Positions 41,850 through 53,750 of a stretch of 64,000 nucleotides of DNA are shown here, piece after piece. Location: contig CM062289.1 in the NCBI GenBank assembly GCA_031216915.1, forward strand, positions 57,354,577-57,418,576, in the 5' to 3' direction. A program made the translations under genes and the position numbers. Each line of letters starts with the position of its first letter. Within the stretch, counting starts at the first letter, position 1. This stretch comes from Pictodentalium vernedei (taxonomy: Eukaryota; Mollusca; Scaphopoda; Dentaliida; Dentaliidae). The notes beneath the pieces were generated by a model. That model ran no database searches and had not been told where the DNA came from. It saw only the letters and a program-made list of their open reading frames with translations.

Positions 41850-42490
41850 TTATCCTCTTCTATGTTTTTTGCGGGACTTCTTTTTTGGAGGTGGTTGTGA
41901 TGGAGAAGAGTTTGTAGAATCGTGTGGTGGTTGTGGTGGAGATGAGTTTGTCGGGTCTTGCTGGTTTCTTTTGTCAATGAGATCTTTGGCCATTCTGGAG
42001 ATTTCATCCGAGCGCTCATCACCATCTTTGCACTTTTCCTGGAGCTGATTACACTGCGCCCTCAGTTCCCTTGCTTCTGTTATCAGTGCGGCCAGTGTTG
42101 GTTGGTTGGCAGAGTCTCCCTTGCCCGGGCTGTCCGGAAGCGAAGAAAGAGGGAAGAGAGGCGGTGAAAAAACAACTTCCAGTTCCTCCTCAGTCTCCAC
42201 TGGATGTTCCTCATCCAACTCTACCGGCTCAGCCGGCAGTTGACTGGGTGTACCAGTGGGACTAGGAGGGGAACTGGCGGCTGCCTCGAGAGCCTCCATC
42301 CCATCACTCAACTCTTTCTTCCTATTCCGGAAGGCCTCCAAGCGCCGGGCGTCCCTGCGCTTGGTCGATGGGCTCTTCTTCTTTTTCTTGTGTCTCTTTT
42401 CAGGGCCTCCGTGCCCCTTCGGGTGAGGACCAGTGGGAGAGGGAATCCTCTCTCCAAAGGTACTACCTCTCCCGAAGACAATGTAATTAT
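41850..42490 (-). pseudogene. Retroelement ORF1/gag-tail-like protein fragment
   Basis: A minus-strand open frame reads without an ATG from about 42480: basic KRHKKKKKSPSTKRRDARRL, then EAFRNRKKELSDGMEALEAA, an acidic Pro-rich middle (ELDEEHPVETEEELEVV), a helical ALITEARELRAQCNQLQEKC stretch and a Lys-rich end (PPPKKKSRKKHRR). Composition and order resemble the C-terminal part of nucleic-acid-binding ORF1/Gag proteins of invertebrate retroelements, from memory only. The N-terminal part and partner ORF are not visible nearby. I treat it as a fossil fragment of unresolved family. Confidence 0.4.
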
Positions 42491-42569
42491 ATCACTGTAA
42501 AAAGCTGGTGATTCAGTGTGGTGTTTAAAAGAAGGTCGAAAAAGGATGAAAGTAGATTTTTTTTACATT

Positions 42570-42680
42570 CTTGATGACTATTTCTGTAATTAGTGTTTTG
42601 AATCTAATATTATTGCGTCCGAGGAAATATTGCCCACCCGTGGAAAATGATCAGTCCACGACGGCCGCCTCGTCGTTAAC
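42570..42680 (+). repeat. Dispersed repeat F, copy 2 (partial)
   Basis: ATTGCGTCCGAGGAAATATT and GCCCACCCGTGGAAA with CAGTCCACGACGGCCGCC match 45100-45165. Confidence 0.65.
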
Positions 42681-42689
42681 AGATAACTT

Positions 42690-43455
42690 GATAATTTCTT
42701 CAACGATATCATGTTTCGATTTTTGAATGAGTATGTTTGCCAACTTGTCGGAACAATGGCGTTCCCATTGAACAGAACGAAATATACTTTATTCGGCTTT
42801 GAAAGCTGCTGCCAACTCAACTTGTGTAGTATCCTTGCCTTGTTTTGGGAAGCAATTTCAGCCATTGATAGATTTTCTGTTGACAGCTACCACCAAAATG
42901 CGGTAAGTGATTCTCAAGAATAATTGGAACTCCATTCTACGTGTTTTTTATGTATAATACGCATGTGTTGTTCAAAGATTAGTCGGATTTCATAATCAAT
43001 AAGTTATGCCTAAAACAGGCTTGCGGTACGTGAATATAGCCGAAAGAAAAATGGTTAATATGTTTTTTTTAAAGTATCACATCATTTAGTTTATGAACGT
43101 ATAAATAGTTCCTTGAGTGCAACTAGGCGCTGTATGTGATGAAGTGCAAAGCAGGTGGCACCTTGTTGCACTCAAGTGGCGAAATATACAAGAACTACAA
43201 TGTCTTCTCCTGTTAGCCTAATAATAACAGAAAAGAAATTTGGAGTACTGCTCCACTGGCGACTATTCAATACTTTGTTACCAAAAGCAATTAATTTCGT
43301 GCAATATGGTACAGAAAAATATATATATAATAAATATAATCACTGATCACCGTTAACGACCATTATTACCACTCATATTTAATCTATAAGTTACTAGTCG
43401 ATTAACATAAGTTTGGAGGCCCGTTAAAACTCCATAATTTCAGTGACGTCATTCG
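42690..43455. other. No feature recognised
   Basis: Short frames only. A CACCTTGTTGCACTCAAG / CCTTGAGTGCAACTAGG pair near 43112-43177 is a loose inverted repeat. Confidence 0.45.
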
Positions 43456-43459
43456 ACGG

Positions 43460-43515
43460 AGCCGGGCCGCGGGCGATAATGGTATAAATAGCCATTAGCA
43501 GCCCGCGGCCCGGCT
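43460..43515. repeat. GC-rich hairpin
   Basis: AGCCGGGCCGCGGGC and GCCCGCGGCCCGGCT pair perfectly. The loop contains a second pair, AATGG / CCATT, around TATAAATA. Confidence 0.75.
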
Positions 43516-43560
43516 ATTTTTAGATTCAAGTTAGCTGTAACAGAGAGTGGTAATAATAGT

Positions 43561-43728
43561 AATAACATGATTGTTGTCAGGCATCATGATTCATTAGCGG
43601 CCCTACAGCAATGATGAACAGCCCTTCGGCTTATTAACTTCGTCTCGGGCCTTTAATAAACCCTCGGGCTGTTCATCATTGCTGCAGGGCCGCTAATGAA
43701 CCATAATGCACTCCAAAATCATGTTATT
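43561..43728. repeat. Hairpin family J, copy 1
   Basis: Ends AATAACATGATT and AATCATGTTATT. Inner arms TTCATTAGCGGCCCTACAGC and GCTGCAGGGCCGCTAATGAA. Compare 55480-55674, which has similar ends but different inner arms apart from the GCAGCCCTACAG(T/C) theme. Confidence 0.7.
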
Positions 43729-43968
43729 GTTATATTAACGAACACCCAGAAAAAAACTAACGATAAAACTATCTCTTAGGAAACAAAAGTCCCTTGAAGC
43801 CTTATGAAGCATGGAAGCAACTGCGTCTGTATGTTGATAAAAATTACTTTATGAGTATGTAAATCGGGAACTGGAGAACTTGATGATGGGCCCAGATGAA
43901 ACAGCGGATCAAGACCCCTGCTAATGAGGGGGGGGGGAGCTTATAATCCGCGAAAAGTCCAAATTTAA

Positions 43969-44210
43969 CCCTTTACCCAACGTAACGGTCAAAACCGGTC
44001 AGCGCTATTCACAGAAATCGTCAATTAATTTTCCTTATTTTTTCTTTTTTTGTCTCCAAAACATAGGTTATGACCCCTCTTTGGAACGAGCCCGTCGAGC
44101 TCGTTCCAACGAGGGGTCATAACCTATGTTTTTGAGACAAAAAATGAAAAAAATTAGTTATTCAAGATTTTTTTGGCAAGTGTCGTCTGCTTTTCATGTT
44201 AGGTAAAGGG
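43969..44210 (-). mobile_element. MITE family B, inverted copy
   Basis: TTAA at 43965-43968. The right flank is TTTGAA, a decayed TTAA. The ends are CCCTTTACCCAACGTAACGG and CATGTTAGGTAAAGGG. The hairpin is AACATAGGTTATGACCCCTC with GAGCTCG. Orientation is opposite to the copies at 36827 and 40847. Confidence 0.88.
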
Positions 44211-44219
44211 TTTGAATTC

Positions 44220-44945
44220 AAGTTTAATCGTGAAAGGTTTGCGGAACACAACTCTAGTGAAGGAATCAACGACTGATGTTGGAATTATTGATTCCCGGCT
44301 TCACCATTGTGGTATCTGTCTTATTGATAAATGAAACATTTTAATCAACCCTTTCAATTTGGAAAGCATAAATGTTTGCTCAAAGCAAAAGTTGGAATTT
44401 CATGAGTCGACAACACAATCAACACCTAACTGTATCGGGGAGGGGGTGGGTCGGGGAGGGGGTAATCAGTGATAATTTATACACACATCAGTGATTACTG
44501 AACCTCATTACAAATACAAGACAGACACACCCATTTAACTGTATTTTATAGTGTATTTTGAAAGTATCGATGTAAACAACTTCTGCGCCTAGTAACGCAA
44601 CAAACGGAGGGGGCAACTTTAGATTTGTTTATACAAGAAAATGACATCTAATAAATAAAAAAAACGAACCATTTAGGGCGCAAGGGTTGACTCTGTTAAT
44701 ATTCATTATGCGCGTTGTCTCAGATCAACAAAGAGACAGAAACATTTAAAGGACAAGACATGAGATACGGGGTGTTCGGTCAGATAATCATCGAGAACGA
44801 AGTGCTCGACCTTTTTCAGGCCTAACACCTTGCGTTCGTGTTCTGTCTGACTTAAAACCCACTTTACATTAAATTCTTCATTCCATGCGAAAAGAAATTA
44901 AATACTTTCAACAGATTGAGGATAATGCAGAACAGTCGCTGTGGA
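44220..44945. other. No feature recognised
   Basis: A GGGGAGGGGGTGGGTCGGGG patch lies near 44437. Otherwise quiet. Confidence 0.45.
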
Positions 44946-44949
44946 CCCG

Positions 44950-45175
44950 TCATAATCCACACGTCGACAGTGATGTCCACACACAGGTCCACCAGGTAAT
45001 AAAGTTCATCATCAGCAAAATTTTAAGTAATGAAGCTTGTATCCGGTGCTTCATTAATTAAATTTTTCATGATTATTCCTGTAATCAGCGTTTGGAACCT
45101 ATATTACTGCGTCCGTGGAAACATTGCCCACCCGGGGAAAGCGACCAGTCCACGGCGGCCGCACTGCAAAAGGTG
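44950..45175 (+). repeat. Dispersed repeat F, copy 3 (longest)
   Basis: It contains GATGTCCACACACAGGTCCA, CATCATCAGCAAAATTTTA, ATTCCTGTAATCAGCGTTTG and GCCCACCCGGGGAAAGCGAC. It matches 850-1065 inverted and 42570-42680 directly. Confidence 0.65.
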
Positions 45176-45419
45176 AAAATGTGAACAGTATTTAAATGGA
45201 GAGTTGGTGTTCGGGAAAACTAATCGAAGACAATAGCGCGCTTTGCATGGATGTTTCAATAGAGACTCGTGGTAAAAAGTCGATCAGGCCACGCTGAATG
45301 TTTGTAAGGGAACAATAACTGTGTAGTATTTTAAAGAATGTCATGTTATTCTTTTGATAATGTCCGATTTTTTTTTTAAATATACACAAATTATACATCA
45401 AAATAAAGGTTGAGCTGCA

Positions 45420-45535
45420 TAGATCACAACAAATATATGACATCAACTCACAGAGTTGACAGCAGGCCACAATGGTGCCTGAAAGTCTACTACCGTATTC
45501 GTACCAGAACTGATAATAAAATATTGTCATATAGT
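45420..45535 (+). repeat. Dispersed repeat, inverted partner at 47150-47300
   Basis: The stretch TGGTGCCTGAAAGTCTACTA, CCGTATTCGTACCAGAACTG and ATAATAAAATATT matches the complement near 47215-47285. Both translate to YRIRTRTDNKI-like peptides, so this may be a fragment of an old ORF. Confidence 0.6.
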
Positions 45536-45539
45536 TATG

Positions 45540-46180
45540 ACGTCACTCCTCTGTTTAAAAGAGGTGATACATTTCGAAATGTTGATAGGAGCATAGGCTG
45601 TATTCAACAAATATCACCCCAAGCTCTGCAAAACCTGGGCGATGAAGAATATCTTTCGAGAACACATGCTATGAACTGGGAGTGTCAGCTCTGACATAAA
45701 CAAAAGCCCGTAAAAACATTCCAGTAGTCTGTATTAAAGTATCTGAACTCATTCAAGCACTATTCTGAACTTCCACGCCTGGTCAAGTGAGAAGAAGAAT
45801 TTCATTGCTTGTAATACCTTCAAAACCTAGGCACACACGACGCGATGTGAATGTTGCGATAAAGTGAAATATTTCACCTCTCAGTTTAACATTTTGACAC
45901 GGTTTAGTTCTTTGATTGGAGCATTACAGACGAACAAAGATAACATTAAAGAGAAGAGAAACAAATAATCTATGAGCATAACTTTGAAGCAATAATTTGT
46001 TTCGTTAGAATTAATATCTTTGATTTTGTTTCACATCACACACTGGAAAACTAGTAATATATTGTCTCATCGATGCAAGGCTGAAAATTAAATATCACGT
46101 CCAAAAATATAGAACTGAGAAAAAATATTGATTATTATTTTAATGCATCGCGCGTACCATTCCCGATGCCTCGTGCTTTT
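45540..46180. other. No feature recognised
   Basis: AT-rich, no signal. Confidence 0.5.
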
Positions 46181-46182
46181 AA

Positions 46183-46413
46183 CCCTCTAACTGGAATAGT
46201 GGATTTGAAACAATTCTCATTTAACCAAACATTTTCATGTTTTTTTCTGCTAAAACATTGCATATGACCCCTTCATTGGAACGAGTACGACGCACATGTC
46301 CCACCGAGGGACCATAAGCTGTGCTTGGGAAGCAAACAAATGAAAATCAACAATTTGAATGCCTTGTGTCATGTGTAGCGTTGACCGTTTTTACGGTCAC
46401 GTTACTGTAGGGG
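46183..46413. mobile_element. MITE family B-like, strongly decayed
   Basis: TTAA at 46179-46182 and 46414-46417. The ends are CCCTCTAACTGG and ACTGTAGGGG. The core CATATGACCCCTTCATTGGA, ACGAGTACGACG, CCGAGGGACCATAAGCTGTG is recognisable but no longer pairs well. It is one of the oldest B-type copies here. Confidence 0.7.
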
Positions 46414-46419
46414 TTAACA

Positions 46420-47145
46420 ACATTAACTCATTGCAACGACGCACTCAAATCTAAACTCCTTCAGAAAATCGGACATTTTTGGCTTTGGCTTCTAAAGTGA
46501 CAAAAACCTACTGTAATGCAAGTGCCACCTTAGACAGCAGCTTAGTTAATCTGATCGAGACTTGATATTGAGTCTTTCTTGCTCATTGTGGGTCTTTTGT
46601 TTGTCACAGAGAGCAACTCTGTGACAAGTCGTTTGCACCATATCAGCTCGCGATATTGAACACACAATCACTCGGGCATGTTCACGCGCGATTATATATC
46701 CAATATCACTTGCTATCTATGGTGTAACCTATACATATTTCAGGCAAACAATCCGTGGCCAGATGTGCTTCAGATATCCACGAACACGATAAGGCATCAA
46801 AATTCTTCAAAAAGCAGCTACATAGCAACGTGGGGGTGAATTCCAAAACTCTGCTTTTGTTTGCATTGTAAATCTATTTTCGATTTCCAGTCACGGTCAT
46901 CGGACGGAAAAAGCATCGCTATACACTGCCGTCTAAAATCAAATAATGAGGAAAACAGCCTTTAAACAGCATACTGTTGTTATACAGATACTGCACAGTT
47001 GCAATATTCTATGCAAGGTATCATGACGCTTGCTGAAATTTCTTAGAATTAAGATTTTGTTTTTTGATGGAAATTCGTGGTTTAGTGTGATTTGCGCATA
47101 TCCGTCGAACATGGAATCCATCTTCAAATGCAGTCCTATCGATGC
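46420..47145. other. No gene; small hairpin
   Basis: TTGTCACAGAG / CTCTGTGACAA pair at about 46601-46628. Nothing else was seen. Confidence 0.5.
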
Positions 47146-47149
47146 ACCC

Positions 47150-47300
47150 TAAAGTGTTTTGAATGCCTAGCTTTGTTATTGAATATCTGAAGCAAATTTG
47201 GCCACAGGTTGTTCTCTGGAGATATTATTTTATTATCCGTTCTGATACGAATACGGTAGCAGACTTCCAGGAACCAGTGGTGCCTGTGTGGAAGAATCAG
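47150..47300 (-). repeat. Dispersed repeat, partner of 45420-45535
   Basis: See 45420-45535. The complement here reads GGAAGTCTGCTACCGTATTC and GTATCAGAACGGATAATAA. Confidence 0.6.
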
Positions 47301-47469
47301 AATTTTGATCTGAACTGTATGTAGTGCATATTGTTTAAGATGCAGTTCAGGAATATATGTGGACTGTATTCCCACTTCAGACACTATTTTAAACAGCAGA
47401 GCGAGAGAGAGATTAATCAACGCCACCTGTAATCTTATTAAAGCTTTTATATTGGTGGCCAATTAAGCA

Positions 47470-49580
47470 AATAAAGTGCGCGAAATTCGTTTGTCATATT
47501 TCACATTGTTCACATGTCTCGAAGGCTGAAATTGGAGATCGTCCATCGCGAATTAAAATTTAATTAAATGGTAAGTATTTATATTTGCGAATATATCATT
47601 TCATAAATCCCTATTTAATTGAGAAAAGTGTCTTACAGATTCAAAATTTACCAATTTGTTCGGAATTATAGCTGTTTATAACAGCTGATTGAAATCGAGA
47701 TAATTTGGCTTAATTTATTAAGGGAGGCCGCTCCCATTTCGCAAAGTGATCAAATTAATTTGTATCGAGCAGCTATTAAATTAGTATAACTATCTTATGA
47801 GGGTTGATGGCTAAATGTAGTAATGTGAATTATTTTAATACTTTTAATTGTAAAGATTTTATTCCAGTGAGATAGTCAGATCTTTATCATGTCAGTAATC
47901 TGACATCATTTGTGTTACAGATTTGCGGTGATAAGTGCCTAACTTGAAGATTCAAACTTAGCTCCAGATGCAGGGACCTCTGTTTATTACTCTAAATTCT
48001 TTAAAATCTCTTTTTGATTAGAATGTGGTAATAGTGTTCAAGTAGTATACTAGGGCCTGTTTATGACCACTTGACATACATGTAATACCTGGGCTTGGGC
48101 TGGCATTTTATTTAATATACGATTTGTCTCGGTGACTGAGCACATAACTGTTACAGTTTATTCTGTGTTGTCCAGGCTATGGAATGGTCGTCTGATGTGG
48201 GTTAAATTACAAAGATGTAGTTGAGGTGTTTTATTGGTTGTTGTGGTGTCACATAGTTATATTGTTGCAAATACTTTCAGTTGCATAAACTAAAATCCCA
48301 GGCAACCTGATCATTGCTGTTCTATATTTGTAGAATAATTTCTGTTTTAGCGCATTGATCAGGTAGTTGGAACTGTATGTGCACAGAGATGGATCGCATA
48401 CAAATAAGCAATAAATTATGCATTGTTTTGTTGGTATGTGAGCCATCTTTGTGTGGGTGCCTTCAACATTAGAAAGTGACACTAAACCTCAAGTCAAAAT
48501 CGAAATAATTTTCTGTGCAGATTTTATTCAAATTGCATATGAGGTTATATTCATAAAGCGTCATAATATTTACATATGGTTTTATTATTTATTAGATCTC
48601 ATGTGAACTTGTACATTTTTTTCAGGGTTTTCAATTGTTGTTCTTTAATAAATGATTGGCGGTTGAACCTGCGCCTGTGTCATTTTATTCTATAAAGACA
48701 CCCAGTTACATCTGTTGTTAACTTTTTGATTTGATTATATTTTCCGTGTTCTTTACCAGTCCACCTTTATTTTGATGTACAATTAATTCAAATTTATGGA
48801 AATTAAGGGGTGGGAATTTCAAAGTAAACAAATTTCTCTTTCTAAAGTAGCACATTAAGGGGATACAACCACACTTCAATATAGGAAACCTGACTAAGTA
48901 GTAAAGATTTTCACAACCCCAGAACTTCATACATCATTTGTTAGGTTATCAAACATAGACGGTAATGGTAACATGGTAATTTCTGGTGAATGCACAGTTG
49001 TAAGCATGTTTGTGCATGTAACTGCATTTCCTGAGCCTCACACTGCAAATTACCCATTGTGACTTATTTTTGAAAAGGATTGTAAAGAATAACCTCAACA
49101 TCATAAGAATGGAGGAAATTCCCACATCAACCTATATTTGAAGAAAAATGAGAATGATTTTTTTTGTTTACAAATGAAGTTTACCAAGTGACTATTCACA
49201 CTGCAAGAACAACCCCTGAAATGTCAATTAGTTGAAAGGTTAGGAACTTGAATTTGCTAAAGTATGGCTGTCCAAATTAACCATAGTCCAGAGCAGTTTG
49301 AAAAATTCAATAGTCTTTCAATGAAAAAGAATGGTTATGCAGTCCAGTGTTGAATATGTACATATACCTCAAGTCAATATTTGACTTGATCACTGATAAA
49401 ACACCTATAGAGTGGAACTTCCTCCCTGATAATAACTTCAATGTGGATGATTACATCAGTACATGTATGTTTGAAACATGTAAAAGAAAAAAGTGTGGGG
49501 GAGGAATTCCACCCTAAAGGTGTTTTTACTGTGATCCACTTCCGACATCTTAATCTTACACAATATCGTACACAATACAC
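47470..49580. other. 2.1 kb of AT-rich DNA, nothing recognised
   Basis: This is the longest stretch without a repeat I could recognise. Frames are short and contain no domain signal. If the window holds host non-coding sequence, this is the best candidate. Confidence 0.5.
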
Positions 49581-49585
49581 ATGTA

Positions 49586-49843
49586 CTGTACGTGGGGAGT
49601 GGATTGTAACTAAATCACCCGCGGAGTGGAGTTATCACCCAAGCTATAACTTTCAAATTGTGTACATATCGACAAAAAACACAAGCAATGTTTCAGCCAA
49701 TGGACCTCCGGGTTTAACCCGGAGGTCCATTGGCTGAAACTTTGCTTTTGTTGATTATGTTTTGCAACAAAATTTGCAATTGTTGTTTGGGTGGAATCTC
49801 CACCCTGCGGGTGATTTAGTGATAATACACTCTCCGCGTACTG
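49586..49843 (+). mobile_element. MITE family A, copy 4
   Basis: TA-flanked (49584-49585, 49844-49845). Ends CTGTACGTGGGGAGTGGATT and ACTCTCCGCGTACTG. The central GGACCTCCGGGTTTAACCCG hairpin is perfect over more than 30 bp per arm. Confidence 0.9.
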
Positions 49844-49849
49844 TAGCAG

Positions 49850-50125
49850 TCACTATACCTCAAGATAACCCACACTTGAGAAACACGCGGACTTTACGAA
49901 CGACGTTCCATACTTCTTACCTGCCTTGTTGACACAAATATCAAGATCCATCAATCAGAACTGAATGTGTGTGCGTGTAGTTGGGTCAAGTTTAAATTCT
50001 TGATCACTTACAAAATGAAATGTACTTTGCTAACTTCGTGCAGGGAATAATGTTCTGTTGAAACCTGTTGTTTTCATTGCGAAATTAAAAAAAACAAGGC
50101 AACGCAAAACGTGTGCAAACGCCCC
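49850..50125. other. No feature recognised
   Basis: Short spacer. Confidence 0.5.
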
Positions 50126-50129
50126 CGAC

Positions 50130-50545
50130 CCGTATGCAAGTTCGAAGTAGCCTTGAAGGTATTGTGGGACAGAAAAATTTTCTAAGTGGAAAGAGTGAAA
50201 GCAGAAAATCTTCTAGAAAGCAGAAAAATTGTCTAAGTCAAAAAAGAGCCATAACTCTGGGAAAAATTATTGGTCGGAACTCGTTCCTTGTGCATCTCAG
50301 TTCCCCCGTGCAGGTCCATCAGAATACCAAAGGAGATCCAAATCCGAGTGATTTGAAAATACAAGCAAAACATTTGTATGGACAGACGGACGGACGAAGG
50401 GCTTCACTAGATACCCAGAATCCCCTTCGGAACTGGGGGAAAATAATAACAAGGAACACGGAAGAAATGCTGGCAGGGACGAAGGCATCCTCGATCCAAG
50501 AGGAGGATGCACCAAAAAACGATCAAATGCAACATCGGCATCAAT
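50130..50545 (+). repeat. Probable dispersed non-coding repeat (open by chance)
   Basis: Words such as GCCATAACTCTGGGAAAAAT, GGAACTCGTTCC and GTATGGACAGACGGACGGAC belong to a repeat style I associate with marine invertebrate genomes (from memory). The 144-codon frame through it (50113-50547) is Lys/Ser/Gln-rich with no domain, so I do not call a gene. Confidence 0.4.
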
Positions 50546-50599
50546 AAACAATAAAGGGGACAAAACGGACACAGCTCAAGCAGTTCATTTGGAATATTT

Positions 50600-51460
50600 T
50601 GCGACTACACATTCAACTGTGGTTATGTTCGTGTTTACTATGTTATGAAGCAAACGTAGTCTTTGTCGTCAAGTTTGTATGAAAAATTGTGGGAAGGAAC
50701 ACAGCATGGCTCTTCCAGTTGTTGTTCCATGCATTTGTATTTGTAATGAGAACATGACAAACGTAGATTTACGGATTGAGAAAAAACTTGGAGGATGGAG
50801 TTTTCATAAACTGTCCAAACCGAGATGATGAAAAATGATCCTCACGTTGTTAGGATGAAATTTAAGAAAAAGATACAGCGGAAATATGTTATTAGAACAT
50901 TTTTCATAATGCCCTTTTCGATGACATACGCCCGTTATTCGATCGCCGAGGTCACAACGATCATTTTGACACCTCACACGACTGTTACAACGAAGTATTT
51001 AAATTTGTATGTTCTTTCAGGACACACCCTTCATTGTCTACAACTTTCCTGAACTATCACCTCAACCAGTTAAAGCACCGAAACCCATCGCAGATCAAAT
51101 CATCGCATAAAGGTGATATTCACATGATCAAAAATGGATGAAAATTTTGTTTATGTTCTAAAATATATGAGCACTTTCTGAGGTAAATATATTATTTTCA
51201 AGTAATGCGTCAGGTGACATCCATAATTGTGATAGAATAATATTATGTAAGAATTAATGATTAAAGAAAAATAAAAACTCACAAAAATATGTTTTTGATT
51301 TCCATCAAACTTTCCGAGAACAGGGTTAATAAATGTCAAAATATTCCTCAACATTGTCGAACAAGTTGCACAAGAAAACACTCTACAGTAATGGAGTCAC
51401 AACAATTCTGAAAGCATTCTTCAATTGGAATAATGAAGAAAAGCAAATATTTCTATTAAA
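50600..51460. other. No feature recognised
   Basis: AT-rich, short frames. Confidence 0.5.
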
Positions 51461-51465
51461 CATGT

Positions 51466-53275
51466 GGATGGGTGTTATGGTAAGCATTTAAGGGGAGCTG
51501 TTTATGTCAGCATGCTTTTCCAGTCTAACCCAGTTCACATGTTCTGATCAGTCAACCTGTAATCAGAGTTCACACTGGTACTTCTGAAATATATAAACAA
51601 CCCCCCCCCCCCCCCCCCTTAAATGGACACCATGACCCTCAGCCACACGGTTATACAGAAATATCTAATTTCTTCATCATTCCTATTGAAGAATGTTTTG
51701 AGTTTTCTGTGACTCTATTATTGTAATATGTTTTCTTGTGCAACTTTTTGCCATACGATTGGGGAGCATTTATACGTTCATCACCCCTTTGCTGAGAAAG
51801 CTTGATGGAAATAAAAAACACAATTGCTGGTGGCTTTTGATTTTTTTTATCATTATTTCTCACAAAATATCATTCTATCACAACTAATGTATATTTAGCT
51901 CCTGAGAAAGTGACCATATATTCATGAGAACATTTTTGATCATGTAGCCATGACCTTAAGATTTTATGGCAATCGATTTTTCAGCCGAAAATGGAAAGAA
52001 TATTTTACATAGATACTGCTGTCATGTGTTTTTAAATATGATCGGAAGCTACCGTCATTGAGTTAACAAAATAACAGGCAGGTATTACATTTAAATTATG
52101 AGAAGAGTTCGAACAATGAAAAATGATATTCTATAAAGAACGGTTCGAAACCTTTTAAAACATACATCTTCAGAAATCTTTTCAAGCCATTTTATTTCTG
52201 AAAAGCAAAGTGGAAACAACATCTGAAAACATTCATTTGAAGGCATCTGGAATTGTATGTTTGAGAGGAGACTGGAGGAACATTCAATAAAGTGAATTAA
52301 CCCTTTATCCCTGGTAGTATCTTCCATGTCAGTTCCATGGTAGCAATAGGAAGAGTCCATATTTATTAATTGGGGGTAGACCAATTAATATTTTCAACGT
52401 GCAGCCTCAGGGCTGCATGCTAAAAATATTGATTGGTCTACACTACACATTTACTTTGCAGTCATCCCCCTTAATGACGTTATGACGTAGCTTGTGACCC
52501 GGCCCGAAAAACAGCCTCTGGAGTTCAAAGAGTTAGGGCTCGTGTCTAACTTATTAATGCACTCCATTGATTGGCGTACAAATATTAGGAGACCACGCGA
52601 GAAGATCAATATGATGATAAAGACCAGAAGTAACTTTCCTGCAAGTAACAATTAAACTTTTGTTCCCTATTCTGTTTTACTAAAAACCTATTCCAATGGC
52701 ATGAATATTCAGAAACACTATAGCACGACTGCATTGCTTTTTCAACTTCAGGCGATACATAGATCCGCAGAGAGTCACACGACCATTTGATTAGGTTAAT
52801 GTTTATCGCACGAGTTTGGAAAGGCACCAAAATACTACGAGAGACAAAGCCTTGAGTGGTATTCCACGCCAAACGAAACAATTTACAAAAGAAATACGGG
52901 AAATAACAGAAACACAGATACTATAAACCGGTAACATCCATGTTACAGCATCAAGATAAATGGTCTGTTGAATGGGAATGGGTCCATGTATCCCCACAAA
53001 TATGACTGGTTTCATTCTGAAAAGGTGCTAAAGCCTGCATCACACACACGTGCAATAAAACGTTTTTTTTTCTGTCTCGCACTATAGAATTCCGTAAACA
53101 AATCTTACTTTTAGGTGGGCGTGTAACAAAATACAGACATTGGGAAATGTTCTAGATACACCACATGTGGAATCCGCATTACGCGTAAGAAAGTCATATT
53201 AGAACACATCTGGTCGCACGTTACGCCTTTGAGTGGCGTTATGGCGCGAAGGAGATGGCTCGACACAAAACAGTG
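51466..53275 (+). repeat. Repeat E, copy 3 (longest, ~1.8 kb, with a nested MITE)
   Basis: It spans CATGTGGATGGGTGTTATGG at the left through GCTTTTCCAGTCTAACCCAG, a C run (51601-51618), GACCTTAAGATTTTATGGCA, ATAACAGGCAGGTATTACAT, CACTCCATTGATTGGCG, CACGAGTTTGGAAAGGCACC and TCCCCACAAATATGACTGG to GCGCGAAGGAGATGGCTCGA. It matches the split copy at 14355-14797 plus 22670-23462 (inverted) and 27110-27580 (direct). Near the left end CATTTAAGGGGAGC and CCCCCTTAAATGG form an inner inverted pair. A MITE K (52301-52532) interrupts it. No ORF is conserved between copies, so I consider it non-autonomous, class unknown. Confidence 0.78.
52301..52532. mobile_element. MITE family K, nested in repeat E (TTAA type)
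   Basis: TTAA at 52297-52300; the right flank TTAG is a near match. The ends are CCCTTTATCCCTGGTAG and CTGGAGTTCAAAGAG. The central hairpin is GTAGACCAATTAATATTTTC with its complement around GCAGCCTCAGGGCTGC. Copies 1 and 2 of repeat E are uninterrupted at this point, which confirms insertion. Confidence 0.78.
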
Positions 53276-53349
53276 TTAAGCAAGAAATTTATCAGGCCGT
53301 CGAAGGTGATATATTTCTTCAAAAATATCACTTTAATCCCCTGAATTCA

Positions 53350-53464
53350 TATTTAACCCTTGGATACTTTTGTACGTGTTATTACGCACGAAAACTTTTG
53401 TTTAATTTAACCCTTTGATACTTTTGTACGTGTTAATACGTACGACATTTTTTGTTTAATTTAA
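53350..53464 (+). repeat. Tandem duplication, two ~58-bp units
   Basis: TTTAACCCTT(T)GGATACTTTT, GTACGTGTTATTACGCACGA and TTTTGTTTAATT are repeated with few changes. Each unit contains an inner TACGTGTTA(A)TACGTACGA inverted word. Confidence 0.75.
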
Positions 53465-53469
53465 TAGTG

Positions 53470-53745
53470 GTATAAATACAGAACGCAACGCGGGTGGAGT
53501 ATAGGTAACAGAAATCCACGAGCTTTGTTGGAGGTTTCTCTGTATTTGATGCGCGCCTTTGGTGCGTTGATCCTTCCCCCAGACTCTACTCTGGTTGTGT
53601 TCTGGCTCAAAACACAAACACTGTCGACAACTGTGTTATGACGTCATAAGAAGTTACAATCGATATCAAGTTCTCAAAGTTCCCTGCCATCTAAAACATA
53701 CGTGCAAGCAAGAAGATTATAAAATCAGTGCATTCGGACAAATTA
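53470..53745. other. No feature recognised
   Basis: The 118-codon frame at 53595-53951 runs straight through MITE L and has no domain signal, so it is not called. Confidence 0.5.
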
Positions 53746-53750
53746 CGGTA

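Noticed and set aside
43460-43728. Two neighbouring hairpins as a bidirectional terminator or regulatory RNA
   Set aside because: No adjacent gene; similar hairpins occur as dispersed elements elsewhere in the window, so a mobile origin is simpler.
50113-50547. 144-residue protein-coding gene
   Set aside because: Composition is low-complexity, no domain is visible, and its words belong to a dispersed repeat style.
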